64,000 nucleotides of DNA from CAYQUC01 sp048061315 (GCA_048061315.1 JBGMRJ010000001.1:1-64000); one strand, 5' to 3'; positions 54,258 through 64,000 are shown, numbered from the stretch's first letter. A program made the numbers and translations. The notes: a model not told the origin generated them from the sequence alone.

Positions 54258-54941
54258 TTAACTGAGGCTTATTTTAAGCGATGCCGCAATTGGAAACGGG
54301 GCCAATGTTATCGCTAATACTAAAAATGTGATCAACATATTTATTTGAGCACTGACTGCAAAACCCGAGATACTCGCATCAATAGCACTGGTTGCAAAAA
54401 TTAAAACCGGTACATACAGCGGTAATACCAGTAGGGATAAAATAATTCCACCGTTGCGTAAGCCGATTATCAGCGCAACACCAATCGCTCCTATCAAGGT
54501 TAACACCGGTGTACCCAGTAACAGTGTTAAAACTAATATCCCCATACCATCTGAGGGCATCCCTAAAAATACTGCTAGTAAGGGTGATACTACCACGAGT
54601 GGCAGACCTGTCATCAACCAATGTGCCGTTACTTTCGCTAATACCAACAGAGCCACAGGATGCGGACTTAGCACTAATTGTTCAAGCGACCCGTCCTCAA
54701 AATCGGAACGGAACATACTTTCGAGTGATAATAAACACGATAATAAAGCCGCTACCCAGATCACACCCGGTGCCATGGTCATTAATAAATTGGTTTTAGG
54801 CCCAATCCCCAGCGGAAATAAAATGATCACAATAGTAAAGAACAATATTGGATTAACAAGTTCCGCAGGACGCCGAAACCCCAACATCAAATCTCGTCGT
54901 AACAAGTGATAAAATACTGATATGTATGAAATATTTTTCAT
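54258..54941 (-). CDS. ccmB: CcmB, membrane subunit of the CcmAB ABC transporter
   Basis: 227 residues, six membrane helices, beginning FYHLLRRDLMLGFRRPAELVNP and including the FEDGSLEQLVLSP loop typical of CcmB. It pairs with CcmA to release heme-loaded CcmE. Its ATG overlaps the ccmA stop in ATGA. Length is normal for the family. Confidence 0.96.
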   Translation of the reverse strand: MKNISYISVFYHLLRRDLMLGFRRPAELVNPILFFTIVIILFPLGIGPKTNLLMTMAPGVIWVAALLSCLLSLESMFRSDFEDGSLEQLVLSPHPVALLVLAKVTAHWLMTGLPLVVVSPLLAVFLGMPSDGMGILVLTLLLGTPVLTLIGAIGVALIIGLRNGGIILSLLVLPLYVPVLIFATSAIDASISGFAVSAQINMLITFLVLAITLAPFPIAASLKISLS

Positions 54942-55600
54942 TTTCCGAGCGTTAGTACCATAACATCAACATCACTTAAGTTCATATCATGGTGGGAAGT
55001 CATTACCGCCATACCACCGCTATCTGTGTGTGATTTTAATAAACTCTCAAACAACTCAACACCGTATTTATCCAGCGCCGTAAAAGGTTCATCCATTATC
55101 CAGAGCGGGCTTCCAATAACCAGCATACGTGCTAAGGCTAAACGCCGGTGTTGTCCGGCCGACAAAGTATGCACCATCGATTCCTCAAAATGGGTGAGAT
55201 GTACCTGTTCTAAAGCCTCGGTTAGCGGCATGCCACTGGATGTTTGTCCTAAAACTCGTGCCATTTTTAGATTTTCGAGTACAGTAAGGTTTTCTTTGAC
55301 ACCATTTAAATGGCCGACATACACGAAATGCCGGCAATATTCATGACCTAATCGAGTTATCTTTTCACCACACCACGTGACCTCACCCGCTTCAGGCAGT
55401 CTGAGTCCTGTTAAAATGCGAATTAAAGAGGTTTTACCGGAGCCGTTGCGGCCTTCAATAAACAAAGCCTGTCCGGAACTTAATGTGAAATTTAAATCTT
55501 TGAATAATTCGCGATCATCGCGGAAACAGCACAGATCGTGCACCGATAATTGCCAATCCTGGCTTGATAATTCCAATTCCGTTGTAGTTGGGGACTGCAT
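54938..55600 (-). CDS. ccmA: CcmA, ATPase of the cytochrome c maturation ABC transporter
   Basis: 220 residues. Walker A GRNGSGKTS (50-58), ABC signature LSAGQHRRLALARM, and Walker B LWIMDEPFTALD are intact. It is the first gene of ccmABCDEFGHI, all on the minus strand with short or overlapping junctions, over 7.6 kb. Its product powers release of holo-CcmE. The 390 bp upstream contain the promoter region shared with the divergent putA. Confidence 0.96.
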   Translation of the reverse strand: MQSPTTTELELSSQDWQLSVHDLCCFRDDRELFKDLNFTLSSGQALFIEGRNGSGKTSLIRILTGLRLPEAGEVTWCGEKITRLGHEYCRHFVYVGHLNGVKENLTVLENLKMARVLGQTSSGMPLTEALEQVHLTHFEESMVHTLSAGQHRRLALARMLVIGSPLWIMDEPFTALDKYGVELFESLLKSHTDSGGMAVMTSHHDMNLSDVDVMVLTLGK

Positions 55601-55990
55601 AAGCGTAACGTCGTGCGAATTCTATTCTTTAGTAAAAAAGTTGGGTTAAGGCTATCGGAAATAACGAAAGCATGCAATGAAGCAAGTCCAAAATTTGTAC
55701 TAAATATGCGGGTTTTCAGTGAAATACACAATTGTGTCGCTAATCAAATTTGCACCTGAATTAAACAATAAATAGAAATAGTTAATATACACCGAGAAAT
55801 TTAAAGAAGATGAATCTTGTAGTGTAAAATTATCATTAGTGAGAAATGACTTAATTCGTCGGTTGTGAAAATTTTGCTGCGTCATTTGGGTAAGATACTT
55901 TTTTACCAACACTCTGTGTCGTTTTGTTTTTATGCTGTCATCAAATTTGTAGTCTAAACTTTTATTAATATTAATGACATAAAGTATCCT
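55601..55990. promoter_or_regulatory. Divergent intergenic region ccmA / putA
   Basis: 390 AT-rich bp that must hold the promoters of both divergent units. I see no strong palindrome, riboswitch-like or terminator structure and no convincing gene. Confidence 0.35.
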
Positions 55991-58953
55991 ATGGTATTCC
56001 CTCATCCGTTAAATGAAATTTCGTCATTACGACAAAAAATCGTTAACAATACTGCCGTTGATGAAAACACCCATATCAATTACCTACTATCAATTATTAA
56101 ACAAAATAAAACCTCAGATATAGCCATCCAACAATTATCAAGCAGTCTTGTGCAACAAGTTCGAGACAGGCAATTAGAACAACATGGCATGTTGGCATTT
56201 ATTCGGCAATATAATTTATCGACCGAAGAAGGTGTTGTTTTAATGTGCCTGGCTGAAGCACTATTGCGTATTCCTGATGCGGCGACAGCAAATAAATTAA
56301 TCAAAGATAAGCTAACCAGCAGCGATTGGCGACAACACCTCGGTGCAAGTCATTCGTTATTTGTTAATGCCTCAACCTGGGGCTTGATGCTAACGGGGAA
56401 ACTGGTTCAGTTACAATCCAACGTAACCAGCAATGTAAATCAGTATTTAAATTCTTTTATCAGTAAATCAAGTGAACCCGTCATTCGTGCTGCGTTAAAA
56501 GAAGCCATGCGCTTCATGGGGCAACAATTTGTTATTTCAGAGACTATCGAAGCTGCGACAACATTATCGAATAACAAGAATCAAGAAAATTTGTATTCCT
56601 TTGATATGTTAGGTGAAGCCGCTATCACCAATAGCATGGCTGAACAGTATTTCAAATCGTATTTACAGGCTATTAACGCCATTGCCACTAAATCCAATAA
56701 CACCAAGCTCAATTATTCAAATTCGATATCAATAAAATTATCGGCATTACATCCGCGTTATGAATATTCACAACAACATAATTTTACTGAGCAACTTTAC
56801 CCCAGATTAAAAAAATTAATTGAACGGGCTATCGAAAAAAATGTTGCACTGACAATTGACGCCGAAGAAGCCAACCGCCTCGACATCATGCTTGATGCTT
56901 TTGAATACTTATATAATATCGCGATAACACGCAATTGGAACGGGCTGGGTCTGGCTGTTCAGGCATATCAATTTCGAAGTGTTGCTGTCATTAAATGGTT
57001 GGATGAAATCAGTAGCCGTTCAAACTGCGTTATTTCAGTTCGACTTGTTAAAGGCGCGTACTGGGATACTGAAATTAAAATAGCACAACAACTGGGGTTG
57101 GATTATTATCCAGTTTTTAGCCGTAAACAAAACACCGATTTATCCTATTTGTGTTGTGCCCAGCTATTACTAGACAGTGATTATATCTACCCACAATTCG
57201 CAACACATAATGCACATACCATAGCGAGTATTATCACTTATGCCGAGATTACAGAACAAACAACATATCACTCAGCACCCTGTGAATTTCAGCGCTTATT
57301 CGGTATGGGTGATTTATTGTATGACAGCTTATTAAAAAAATATAAAATACCCTGTCGGGTCTATGCTCCGGTCGGAGAATATAAAAGTCTATTACCGTAT
57401 TTAGTTCGGCGCCTACTTGAAAATGGTGCTAATACATCATTTGTACAACGCATTGAAGACCATAGCATCGACATAGCAACAATTATTGAATCACCCATTG
57501 CTCAGGTAAACCAGAATAAAAATCACTACCACCCCAATATTCCATTACCGTGCAATGTATTAAGTGATAAATTCCAAAAAAATTCGGTTATTCCCGATAG
57601 TAAAAACCATGATAATCGAATATTAGCTTCAGGGCTAAATCTAACTCACCTTGATCAGTTAACAAAATTAGATGGCGTATTTAAGGTATGTTACTCACAA
57701 CAATTTCATAGCAAACCACAAATAAATGACAGCACTAAATCCGGCTCGACTCAGCAACCACAATTTTTAAAAATTTATAACCCGGCAAATTTAAATGATT
57801 TTTTAGGTGAAGTGNNNNNNNNNNNNNNNNNNNNNNNNNNNNNNNNNNNNNNNNNNNNNNNNNNNNNNNNNNNNNNNNNNNNNNNNNNNNNNNNNNNNNN
57901 NNNNNNNNNNNNNNCGGACAAATAGCAGCTGCTTTAGTCACTGGCAATTGTGTTTTAGCAAAACCGGCTCAACAAACGAGTTTATGTGCATCTAAAATTA
58001 TTGCCTTGTGTTATCAGGCAGGAATTCCACAACGCGTATTATCGTTCATCCCTTCAACAAGCAAGACCATCAGCACTCCGATTTTAAATCATCCCGACTT
58101 ATCAGGTGTGGTGTTCACGGGTTCATCATCAAGTGCTAACACGATAAAACAAACGCTCTCAAAACGCGATGGCGCCATCATTCCATTAATTGCAGAAACC
58201 GGCGGTATGAATTGTTTAATAGCCGATAGCTCAGCGTTACTTGAACAACTCTCCATTGATGTGATTACCTCGGCATTTAATAGTGCCGGACAACGCTGCT
58301 CATCATTACGTGTTTTATATCTACAGGAAGAAATCGCAGATAAAGTAATTGAATTATTAATCGGGGCAACACAGCAACTTACTATTTCAGACCCTAAAAA
58401 TCTGGCAAGCGACCTTGGGCCATTAATAGATAAAAAATCACTGGATAAAATAATCGCTCATCAAACTTTTTTAAACAATAGTAAATTTGCCACAACACTC
58501 TACCAGACAAAAAATAACCTAACGCCAAGTGATCATTCGAATGGTAATTATATTGCGCCATCGATTTATGAAATTACTCATATATCCCAAATCCCCGATG
58601 AAGTTTTTGGGCCCGTATTGCATGTCATTCGTTATCAGCAGCTAAAGCTTATGGAGGTTATCCAGGAAATTAATGAAACAGGTTACGGGCTAACACTCGG
58701 AATCCACAGTAGAATAAGCTCAACAATTGATACTATCGTAAAACATTCCAATATTGGAAATATTTACATTAACCGAAACATGATTGGTGCTGTAGTTGGT
58801 GTTCAACCATTTGGCGGTCGAGGCCGCTCGGGTACCGGTCCTAAAGCAGGTGGCCCAAATTATCTGGCAAGTTTTTGTAATGAGCAAACAATTAGTCACA
58901 ATATAACGGCTATTGGCGGGAATACACAGCTATTATCGTTACGTAAAAATTAA
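55991..58953 (+). CDS. putA: PutA, bifunctional proline dehydrogenase / P5C dehydrogenase (assembly gap inside)
   Basis: The N-terminal 608 residues hold the proline dehydrogenase barrel (for example LTIDAEEANRLDIML, VRLVKGAYWDTEIK and the RVYAPVGEYKSLLPYLVRRLLENGA motif) and the start of the aldehyde dehydrogenase (IYNPANLNDFLGEV). After the gap the dehydrogenase continues: NCVLAKPAQQTS, AETGGMN and the catalytic Cys in SAGQRCSS (codon 58297-58299). There is no N-terminal ribbon-helix-helix, so it is the short PutA type of about 1000-1050 residues, which oxidises proline to glutamate and reduces quinone and NAD+. The two sides are in different frames over the placeholder; the break is probably only the gap. 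Confidence 0.88.
57815..57914. other. Assembly gap (100 N), probably longer in reality
   Basis: Between GEV and GQIAAAL of PutA the family normally has roughly 110-130 residues of the aldehyde dehydrogenase domain. A 100-bp gap could hold only 33, so the true missing length is probably 330-390 bp. Confidence 0.85.
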
Positions 58954-58958
58954 AAAAA

Positions 58959-61900
58959 TTATTTTTCAATAATCTTATTTAATTCTTGTCGCGTTTTTGA
59001 AAATGACAATAATAATTCATCAATAATGCCTCCAATGGTGTTTAATTGCCCTTGTTTTGCCAGCTGTTCAATTTTATCAGATAATTCCATTACCTGATTT
59101 GCGCCCAAATTTCCCGATGCACCTTTTAAACCATGTGCTAGTTGATAAACTTCACTACTGTCTCTTGAATCAAATGCCTGTTGTAATTGTGATATTTTGT
59201 CTTCACTGCTAGTAACATAAGAATTCACCAACGCCACCATCGCTTCACCCATTAAATCAGTTAATTGTTGAATTTTTTGCATGTCGATTATTGATTGTTG
59301 AGTGTGACCAATCTTTATTTCTTTATCAGAGATATCCATTTTAACGCTTTGAGTATCTGGTATGGCGTTTTCTTTTGGTAACAACCATTTTTGTAATATC
59401 AGAATCAACGCATCATTTTCGATTGGTTTGGCTAAAAAATCATCCATACCGGCTGCCAAACATTTTCCTCGATCATCCGCCATTACATTTGCTGTTAATG
59501 CAATAATTGGAATCGCTGTTTTAGACTGTTGCTTTTCAATGTTTCGAATTTCGGTCGTTGCCTGATAGCCGTCCATCACTGGCATCTGGCAATCCATTAA
59601 AATCAAATCAAAATCTGCTGCTTGCCATTTGGCTATACCTTGCTCACCATTGACTGCTGATGAGTTTGAAATTCCCATTTTATCCAATAGTGCTTTTACT
59701 ACCAAGGTATTAACATCATTATCTTCTACAATTAAGACTGAGCCAGACATTTGTATCGTATTAACACCCGTAGTATTGTCATCTTCTTGTAATGAATGCT
59801 GCGTAATTATGCTGTCGTGTTTTTGAAAAAAATTATTTTCTACTTCGAGTAACGCCTGATGTAATACTGAGTTTAATACTGGTTTTGATAGATAAGCACG
59901 AACACCTGCATTGGTATATTTTTCGGTATTACCAATTCTAAAGACTGAGCTTAAGAGTATGATATCCAAATCTTCCAGATTATTATGAGATCTTATCTGC
60001 TCTATAAAGTCTAAAGCTGTAGTAGAGCCTATTTTATAATCTGTAATTAAACCATCATAGGGTTTAGATTGATCAGTATTTTCACTATTACATTTTAATA
60101 ATTCTGTTATCGCTTCATGGCATGAACTAACACTGGTAACCGTTATTCCAAAGCCCGATAATTGTACTTCGAGCTGACGACGAGAAAAATCATAACTATC
60201 AACTATTAACATCTTTTTATTTTCAAATATTTCAAGTTCAATACTTTCATTTTTATCAGATTCATCGACGGTAACTGTAAACCAAAATGTTGATCCCTGA
60301 TTAAATTCACTAGTTACCCCAATATCGCCTGCCATTAGATTTACCAATTGTTTACAGATAGCTAAACCTAAACCCGTTCCTCCATATTTTCTGGTTGTTG
60401 ATGAATCGGCTTGAGTAAAGGAGTCAAACAATTTAGTTATGGCTTTCTGTGGAATTCCAACCCCGGTATCCTGAACGTCAATACGCAAAATATATTTAGA
60501 GTTTAATTTACGAACTTGCTTAACCTGGATACAGATATGTCCGTGCTCGGTGAATTTTGCGGCATTACCCACCAGATTCATTAACACTTGTCTTATTCTA
60601 TCGGGATCACCAATAACAAATTTAGGACATTCAGGACTATAGTTAAAAATAAACTGAATCTTTTTTTGGTGCTCTTTATTGACTAACAATCGTATGACAT
60701 CAAAGACTACTTGTTCGAAATCAAAAACAACCGGATCAATTTTTAACTGCCCTGCTTCAATTTTTGAAAAATCCAGTATATCGTTAATAATCCCCAATAA
60801 TGCTTTGCCTGAATTACTAATGACATCAACATATTCTCGTTGTTCATTTGATAACCGTGTATCTTTTAAAATTTGAATCATACCCAGCACACCATTCATC
60901 GGCGTTCTGATTTCATGACTCATAGTAGCAAGAAAATTATTTTTCGATTCTATTCCGGCTTCAGCTAAATCTTTCGCTATTAAAATTTCATTCTCATAAT
61001 CTTTTTGTTTGGTAATATCGTGCATTACACCGGTAAATTTTAATTCGCCTTGAATCACCATGTCTTTAACAGATAATTCCAATTGAAATGTATTACCATT
61101 CTTATGTAACCCTACAACTTCATTTGGAGAACCAATAATGTGTTTTACACCGGTTTCAACAAATGATTTTAAGTATCCATCATGTTCTTTTTTAATATCA
61201 TTGGGCATTAATGTTTTTACGTTCTTGCCGGTTATTTCTTCGAACTCATAGCCAAAAAGTTTTGTTGCAGCAGGATTAAATGCTTCAATTGTCCCTTTTT
61301 CATCTATAACGATTAGTGCCTCTGCGATTGTTTCAATAACGCTTCGCTGTTTAATTTCATTATTGATAAGTTCATTATTATATTGTTCAAATTGAGTTTT
61401 AATCGCACGCATCCGATAACGTAGTGTCATAAGATAGAGTAATAATATCAAACTCATGAACATGCCAACACTTAAAACAATTACTGCACTATTATGTTGA
61501 AAATTATCGTAATAGTGAATCGTAGGCACAAAATTTAAACGCCATTGTCGACCCGCTATTCGAAATTCACGTGTTGTTGGTTCATTTAAATTCTTTTTTT
61601 TCAGTTTAATTTTTTGCTGTTCATCAGTATCTGTACTCATTCTGGAACGGTGCTTATACAAAAATTTGTGATTTACTTCGTCAGTTATATCAAAGATAAA
61701 AATATCAAGACCACTTGATGGTATAAATTCAATCGCAGATTCAAACATCGAACTAATTTTAAAAACCCCAAGTATAAAACCGGCTAAATTCTCCCGTCGC
61801 TGAGAAACAGTCCATTGCTCTACTTTTTCTGAACTTACTTTATTGTTACCGTCTTTATAGAAAGGAATGAAAATTAAAAACGCATTTTGAGCAGACTCTT

Positions 61901-62507
61901 CATTCTGATTTTGCACCAAAGTTATACTTTCTGTTGCCACAGGATTACCGCTATCACGCGCTTTATTCAACGCTTGACGACGTTTTTGATTTGTGCCTAA
62001 ATCGAAACCCAGAACTAGTTTATTTTTCACATAGGGATAAACAAACATAACAGGGTAGTAGTAATCACGTTTAGTAACCGCTTGTTTTTTGAGATTCATG
62101 TCATATTGCCACACTGAATACTCATTCCGTTTATTACGGAATTCTTTTTGATGTTGATTTAATTTTTTATGTGATATTCTCGGTATCCATTCTAATGCCT
62201 GTATATCATTAGCTTGATCTAAAATTGGCGCTACAAATGTTGCAAATTCTTCAGAGCTAACATTATCCGTGCTATTATAAAATCTTAAAATGCTGTTTAA
62301 TTCATTTAGATAAGAGTTAATCTTAAGAGAAAATAATGACGAATAGTTGTTAATAGTGTTATCGAGTTTTAACTCAAAACTACGTTGTTCGGCTTTATGC
62401 ATTTGTGTATAAACGACCAGCGTTACAAACACCGTAAAAACAACAGCCGTTATAATAAATACTTTACCGTATAAAAATGAATTAAATTTTGACTTGGGTA
62501 TATCCAT
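58959..62507 (-). CDS. Hybrid sensor histidine kinase (CHASE-PAS-HisKA-HATPase-REC-REC-HPt)
   Basis: 1182 residues. A membrane helix (about 12-30) and a periplasmic CHASE-type sensor (about 75-300, with ALEWIPRI and FYPYVKNKLVLGFDLG-like motifs) are followed by a second helix (about 337-362). A PAS domain (about 390-505, FNPAATKLFGYEFEEITG), HisKA with His531 (SHEIRTPMNG) and a full ATPase domain (NLVGNAAKF, DTGVGIP, GGTGLGLAI) come next. Two receiver domains follow, the first degenerate in look (ITDYKIG), the second complete with Asp972 (LMDCQMPVMDG), and a phosphotransfer domain with His1125 (LAHGLKGASGN). It is a BarA/phosphorelay-type kinase. Five bases separate it from convergent putA. 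The partner regulator is not in view. Confidence 0.93.
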   Translation of the reverse strand: MDIPKSKFNSFLYGKVFIITAVVFTVFVTLVVYTQMHKAEQRSFELKLDNTINNYSSLFSLKINSYLNELNSILRFYNSTDNVSSEEFATFVAPILDQANDIQALEWIPRISHKKLNQHQKEFRNKRNEYSVWQYDMNLKKQAVTKRDYYYPVMFVYPYVKNKLVLGFDLGTNQKRRQALNKARDSGNPVATESITLVQNQNEESAQNAFLIFIPFYKDGNNKVSSEKVEQWTVSQRRENLAGFILGVFKISSMFESAIEFIPSSGLDIFIFDITDEVNHKFLYKHRSRMSTDTDEQQKIKLKKKNLNEPTTREFRIAGRQWRLNFVPTIHYYDNFQHNSAVIVLSVGMFMSLILLLYLMTLRYRMRAIKTQFEQYNNELINNEIKQRSVIETIAEALIVIDEKGTIEAFNPAATKLFGYEFEEITGKNVKTLMPNDIKKEHDGYLKSFVETGVKHIIGSPNEVVGLHKNGNTFQLELSVKDMVIQGELKFTGVMHDITKQKDYENEILIAKDLAEAGIESKNNFLATMSHEIRTPMNGVLGMIQILKDTRLSNEQREYVDVISNSGKALLGIINDILDFSKIEAGQLKIDPVVFDFEQVVFDVIRLLVNKEHQKKIQFIFNYSPECPKFVIGDPDRIRQVLMNLVGNAAKFTEHGHICIQVKQVRKLNSKYILRIDVQDTGVGIPQKAITKLFDSFTQADSSTTRKYGGTGLGLAICKQLVNLMAGDIGVTSEFNQGSTFWFTVTVDESDKNESIELEIFENKKMLIVDSYDFSRRQLEVQLSGFGITVTSVSSCHEAITELLKCNSENTDQSKPYDGLITDYKIGSTTALDFIEQIRSHNNLEDLDIILLSSVFRIGNTEKYTNAGVRAYLSKPVLNSVLHQALLEVENNFFQKHDSIITQHSLQEDDNTTGVNTIQMSGSVLIVEDNDVNTLVVKALLDKMGISNSSAVNGEQGIAKWQAADFDLILMDCQMPVMDGYQATTEIRNIEKQQSKTAIPIIALTANVMADDRGKCLAAGMDDFLAKPIENDALILILQKWLLPKENAIPDTQSVKMDISDKEIKIGHTQQSIIDMQKIQQLTDLMGEAMVALVNSYVTSSEDKISQLQQAFDSRDSSEVYQLAHGLKGASGNLGANQVMELSDKIEQLAKQGQLNTIGGIIDELLLSFSKTRQELNKIIEK

Positions 62508-62840
62508 TGATATTTTAGTGGATATCAGATATCTGATAAAGTTGCATACTTAAAGGGATATAAAAATGTCACATCATTTAAACACTAACGGCAGCATTCA
62601 ATCAGTTCTTTAATCACTTTTTTATCGCTGTAATCAACTTCAAACGGATATATTATTAATCATCCAGACAGATGTCGTTAGAATTCATTTTAAATTCAAA
62701 TAAATCAATAACTTAAAAAAACCATTTTAATCCACCCTATTCAGCTTAGATTCAGCCGCCAGGTTCTATTGTTACATTAAGCTAATCAGAAAATTATGAT
62801 TTAACAAATTTTAGAGAACATAGAGTCAGGAGAAACCATC
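62508..62840. promoter_or_regulatory. Divergent intergenic region with a 16-bp palindrome upstream of the kinase
   Basis: 333 bp holding promoters for the kinase (minus) and the His/Arg-rich protein (plus). A perfect palindrome TATCAGATATCTGATA lies at 62523-62538, 15 bp upstream of the kinase ATG; at this position a bound regulator could block translation start or transcription. AGGAG precedes the plus-strand ATG at 62841. Nothing else was recognised. Confidence 0.45.
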
Positions 62841-63383
62841 ATGACAACAACTGTAAAAACGACATATTTAAAGAAAACGAAACTGCTTCTCGGTATCGTA
62901 CTTATGAGTATTTTCAGCTTAGTGTTTGTTAACGCATCCTATGCCGGTTCTAGCCGTGATAATAATCATGGTTATAAAAATGAACGCCACATGGGGCAAA
63001 ACAAACACCGTTCATCACGGAATCGTGAGCAAATATCACACTCACGTGATAGAAACCGGCATTCACGTAATGAACGAAGACAGGATCGTCAACATAATAA
63101 TCGCTCACATAATCGACACTACTCTTCAGGATACCAATATGGTTATCGCGATGAACACCATCAGCGCTACTATCCTCGATACAGACAGCATTCAACATAT
63201 TATCCATACAATCATGGTTATGTAACGTATAGAAGTTATAATGGTCACCATAATGCAGCTGCAACAATTGTTGGTGGCGCACTAGGTGGCGTCATAGCAA
63301 ATGACATTTCCGGTGGTGATGGTGCTGCAACTGTGGTTGGCGTTTTAACAGGCGCTGTAATTGCAGATGGATTAAGTCATTAA
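62841..63383 (+). CDS. Secreted His/Arg-rich protein with a glycine-zipper C-terminus
   Basis: 180 residues. A signal peptide (about 1-36, ending NASYAG) is followed by about 95 residues dominated by His, Arg, Asn, Ser and Tyr, with no cysteine. The C-terminal ~45 residues (AAATIVGGALGGVIAND, AATVVGVLTGAVIADGL) have the glycine-zipper pattern of membrane-inserting 2TM domains. The His-rich part could bind metal ions or heme. SD-like AGGAG lies 8 nt before the ATG. The next two genes (PepSY-like, response regulator) point to envelope stress or metal signalling, but they are separated by 170 bp. Confidence 0.7.
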   Translation: MTTTVKTTYLKKTKLLLGIVLMSIFSLVFVNASYAGSSRDNNHGYKNERHMGQNKHRSSRNREQISHSRDRNRHSRNERRQDRQHNNRSHNRHYSSGYQYGYRDEHHQRYYPRYRQHSTYYPYNHGYVTYRSYNGHHNAAATIVGGALGGVIANDISGGDGAATVVGVLTGAVIADGLSH

Positions 63384-63473
63384 GCTAAGTAACTTTAAAC
63401 TCAATTGTCAAAATCTTTAGACTATTTTTATGTGCAATCGTGTTATTAATCTGTGGTACTGATATATAACTAT

Positions 63474-63501
63474 TTGTGTGAAAAGCAAAATTTGCTACAA
63501 T
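63474..63501 (+). promoter_or_regulatory. Candidate sigma-70 promoter for the PepSY-like gene
   Basis: TTGTGT at 63474-63479 and TACAAT at 63496-63501 are 16 bp apart, about 50 bp upstream of the ATG at 63554. The match is partial. Assigned by eye. Confidence 0.3.
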
Positions 63502-63553
63502 CAAACGAAATCAGTAGATAATACATAAATTACCGTAAAAATGAGTATTTAAT

Positions 63554-63817
63554 ATGAGTCGCAAGCTTAAAAGCAATAATGTAATTTTTTCAGTAGTAAC
63601 GGCCATATTGATTAGTCTTTATGCAATGCTATTAACATCGAATAGTCATGCAGCGAAAAACACCAGTCTTGATAATGCCGTTACGGAAATACGAAATCAG
63701 ACTAATGGTAAAATAATCTCGGCAGATACTGTGACTGTTGATAACACATTAAAACACCGTATCAAGGTTTTAATGCCCAATGGTCATGTAAAAGTATTTT
63801 ATAAGCCGGCAAACTAA
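63554..63817 (+). CDS. Small secreted PepSY-like protein
   Basis: 87 residues with a signal peptide (about 1-33, ending NSHAAK). The mature part (SLDNAVTEIRNQTNGKIISADTV, then a beta hairpin HRIKVLMPNGHVKVFY) fits a single PepSY-like unit. Genes of this type often precede a two-component pair in gammaproteobacteria, and here an OmpR-type regulator starts 11 nt later. It may be a periplasmic modulator of the sensor kinase. No cysteine or metal motif is seen. Confidence 0.7.
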   Translation: MSRKLKSNNVIFSVVTAILISLYAMLLTSNSHAAKNTSLDNAVTEIRNQTNGKIISADTVTVDNTLKHRIKVLMPNGHVKVFYKPAN

Positions 63818-63828
63818 CAAAAAATATT

Positions 63829-64000
63829 ATGCGAATTTTAATAGTTGAAGATGAAGTTACCTTATCTGAGCAATTAAAAAACCAACTACAAAAAGAAGGT
63901 TTTGCTGTTGATGCCGCATTAGATGGCAAAAAAGCAGTTTATATGGGCACCGAGTATCCCTTTGATCTGGCCATAGTAGATATTGGCTTACCATTACTAA
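63829..64000 (+). CDS. OmpR/PhoP-type response regulator, N-terminal part (runs off the window)
   Basis: The first 57 residues form a receiver domain: MRILIVEDE with acidic residues Glu7/Asp8, and phospho-acceptor Asp51 in LAIVDIGLP. The DNA-binding domain is beyond the end. The gene starts 11 nt after the PepSY-like gene, so they are co-transcribed, and a histidine kinase gene is expected next. Confidence 0.85.
   Translation, partial: MRILIVEDEVTLSEQLKNQLQKEGFAVDAALDGKKAVYMGTEYPFDLAIVDIGLPLL

Noticed and set aside
55700..56005. 101-codon reading frame on the minus strand between ccmA and putA
   Set aside because: It overlaps the putA start, has an unlikely composition, no clear ribosome-binding site and no recognisable domain.
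1..64000. CRISPR arrays, tRNA or rRNA genes, insertion sequences, phage genes
   Set aside because: None was recognised on reading both strands; short or diverged RNA genes could still be missed without a covariance-model search.

Overview
The window is AT-rich DNA from what is most likely a sulfur-oxidising gammaproteobacterium that can also move electrons across its envelope. The grounds are a qmoABC operon, a soeABC operon, a complete gamma-type ccmABCDEFGHI operon, a short PutA, and an exceptional density of multiheme c-type cytochromes. By eye I count 84 heme-attachment motifs in the two large cytochrome loci and five more in accessory genes. No rRNA, tRNA, CRISPR array, insertion sequence or integrase was seen. 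The sequence is a scaffold with six 100-N gaps, each inside or at the end of a gene, so six genes are incomplete or split.

Layout. 1-3910 (-): qmoA, qmoB and the start of qmoC, the quinone-linked partner of APS reductase. 4458-7830 (+): a membrane-anchored ferredoxin/flavin oxidoreductase and a secreted Sel1/ankyrin protein. 8096-15318 (-): locus A, in transcription order a membrane cytochrome b, a 21-heme cytochrome built of triheme modules, a 14-heme cytochrome, a small secreted protein, and an outer-membrane barrel with an AMIN/SPOR/TPR-like periplasmic extension. 15641-20880 (-): a monoheme DUF1588-like protein, a LamG/cytochrome lipoprotein and a Tat-exported DUF1501-like protein. 21567-27875 (+): an envelope cluster with an unusual CX4CH lipoprotein, two small barrels, a TlpA-like redoxin, DUF4266, DUF3570, and a 191-aa protein paired with a TPR protein. 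28135-32811 (+): soeABC.

33670-47471 (-): locus B. In transcription order it holds a 4-heme cytochrome, an NHL lipoprotein, a 688-aa barrel, a second NHL lipoprotein, 12-heme and 8-heme cytochromes, a membrane-anchored 8-heme cytochrome, a cytochrome b, a membrane-anchored triheme cytochrome, a third NHL protein and a cytochrome with at least 14 hemes. 47988-55600 (-): the ccm heme-maturation operon, directly upstream of locus B on the same strand. 55991-58953 (+): putA. 58959-62507 (-): a hybrid histidine kinase. 62841-64000 (+): a His/Arg-rich secreted protein, a small PepSY-like protein and the start of an OmpR-type response regulator.

How it may work together (inference): Soe and Qmo would reduce the quinone pool with electrons from sulfite and APS-linked oxidation. 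Each cytochrome locus carries its own quinone-facing cytochrome b, periplasmic multihemes and an outer-membrane barrel, so each could connect the quinone pool to an extracellular donor or acceptor. The ccm operon would supply heme attachment. I recognise the component families, but not either locus as a named system with this gene order; they are the best candidates here for an undescribed system.
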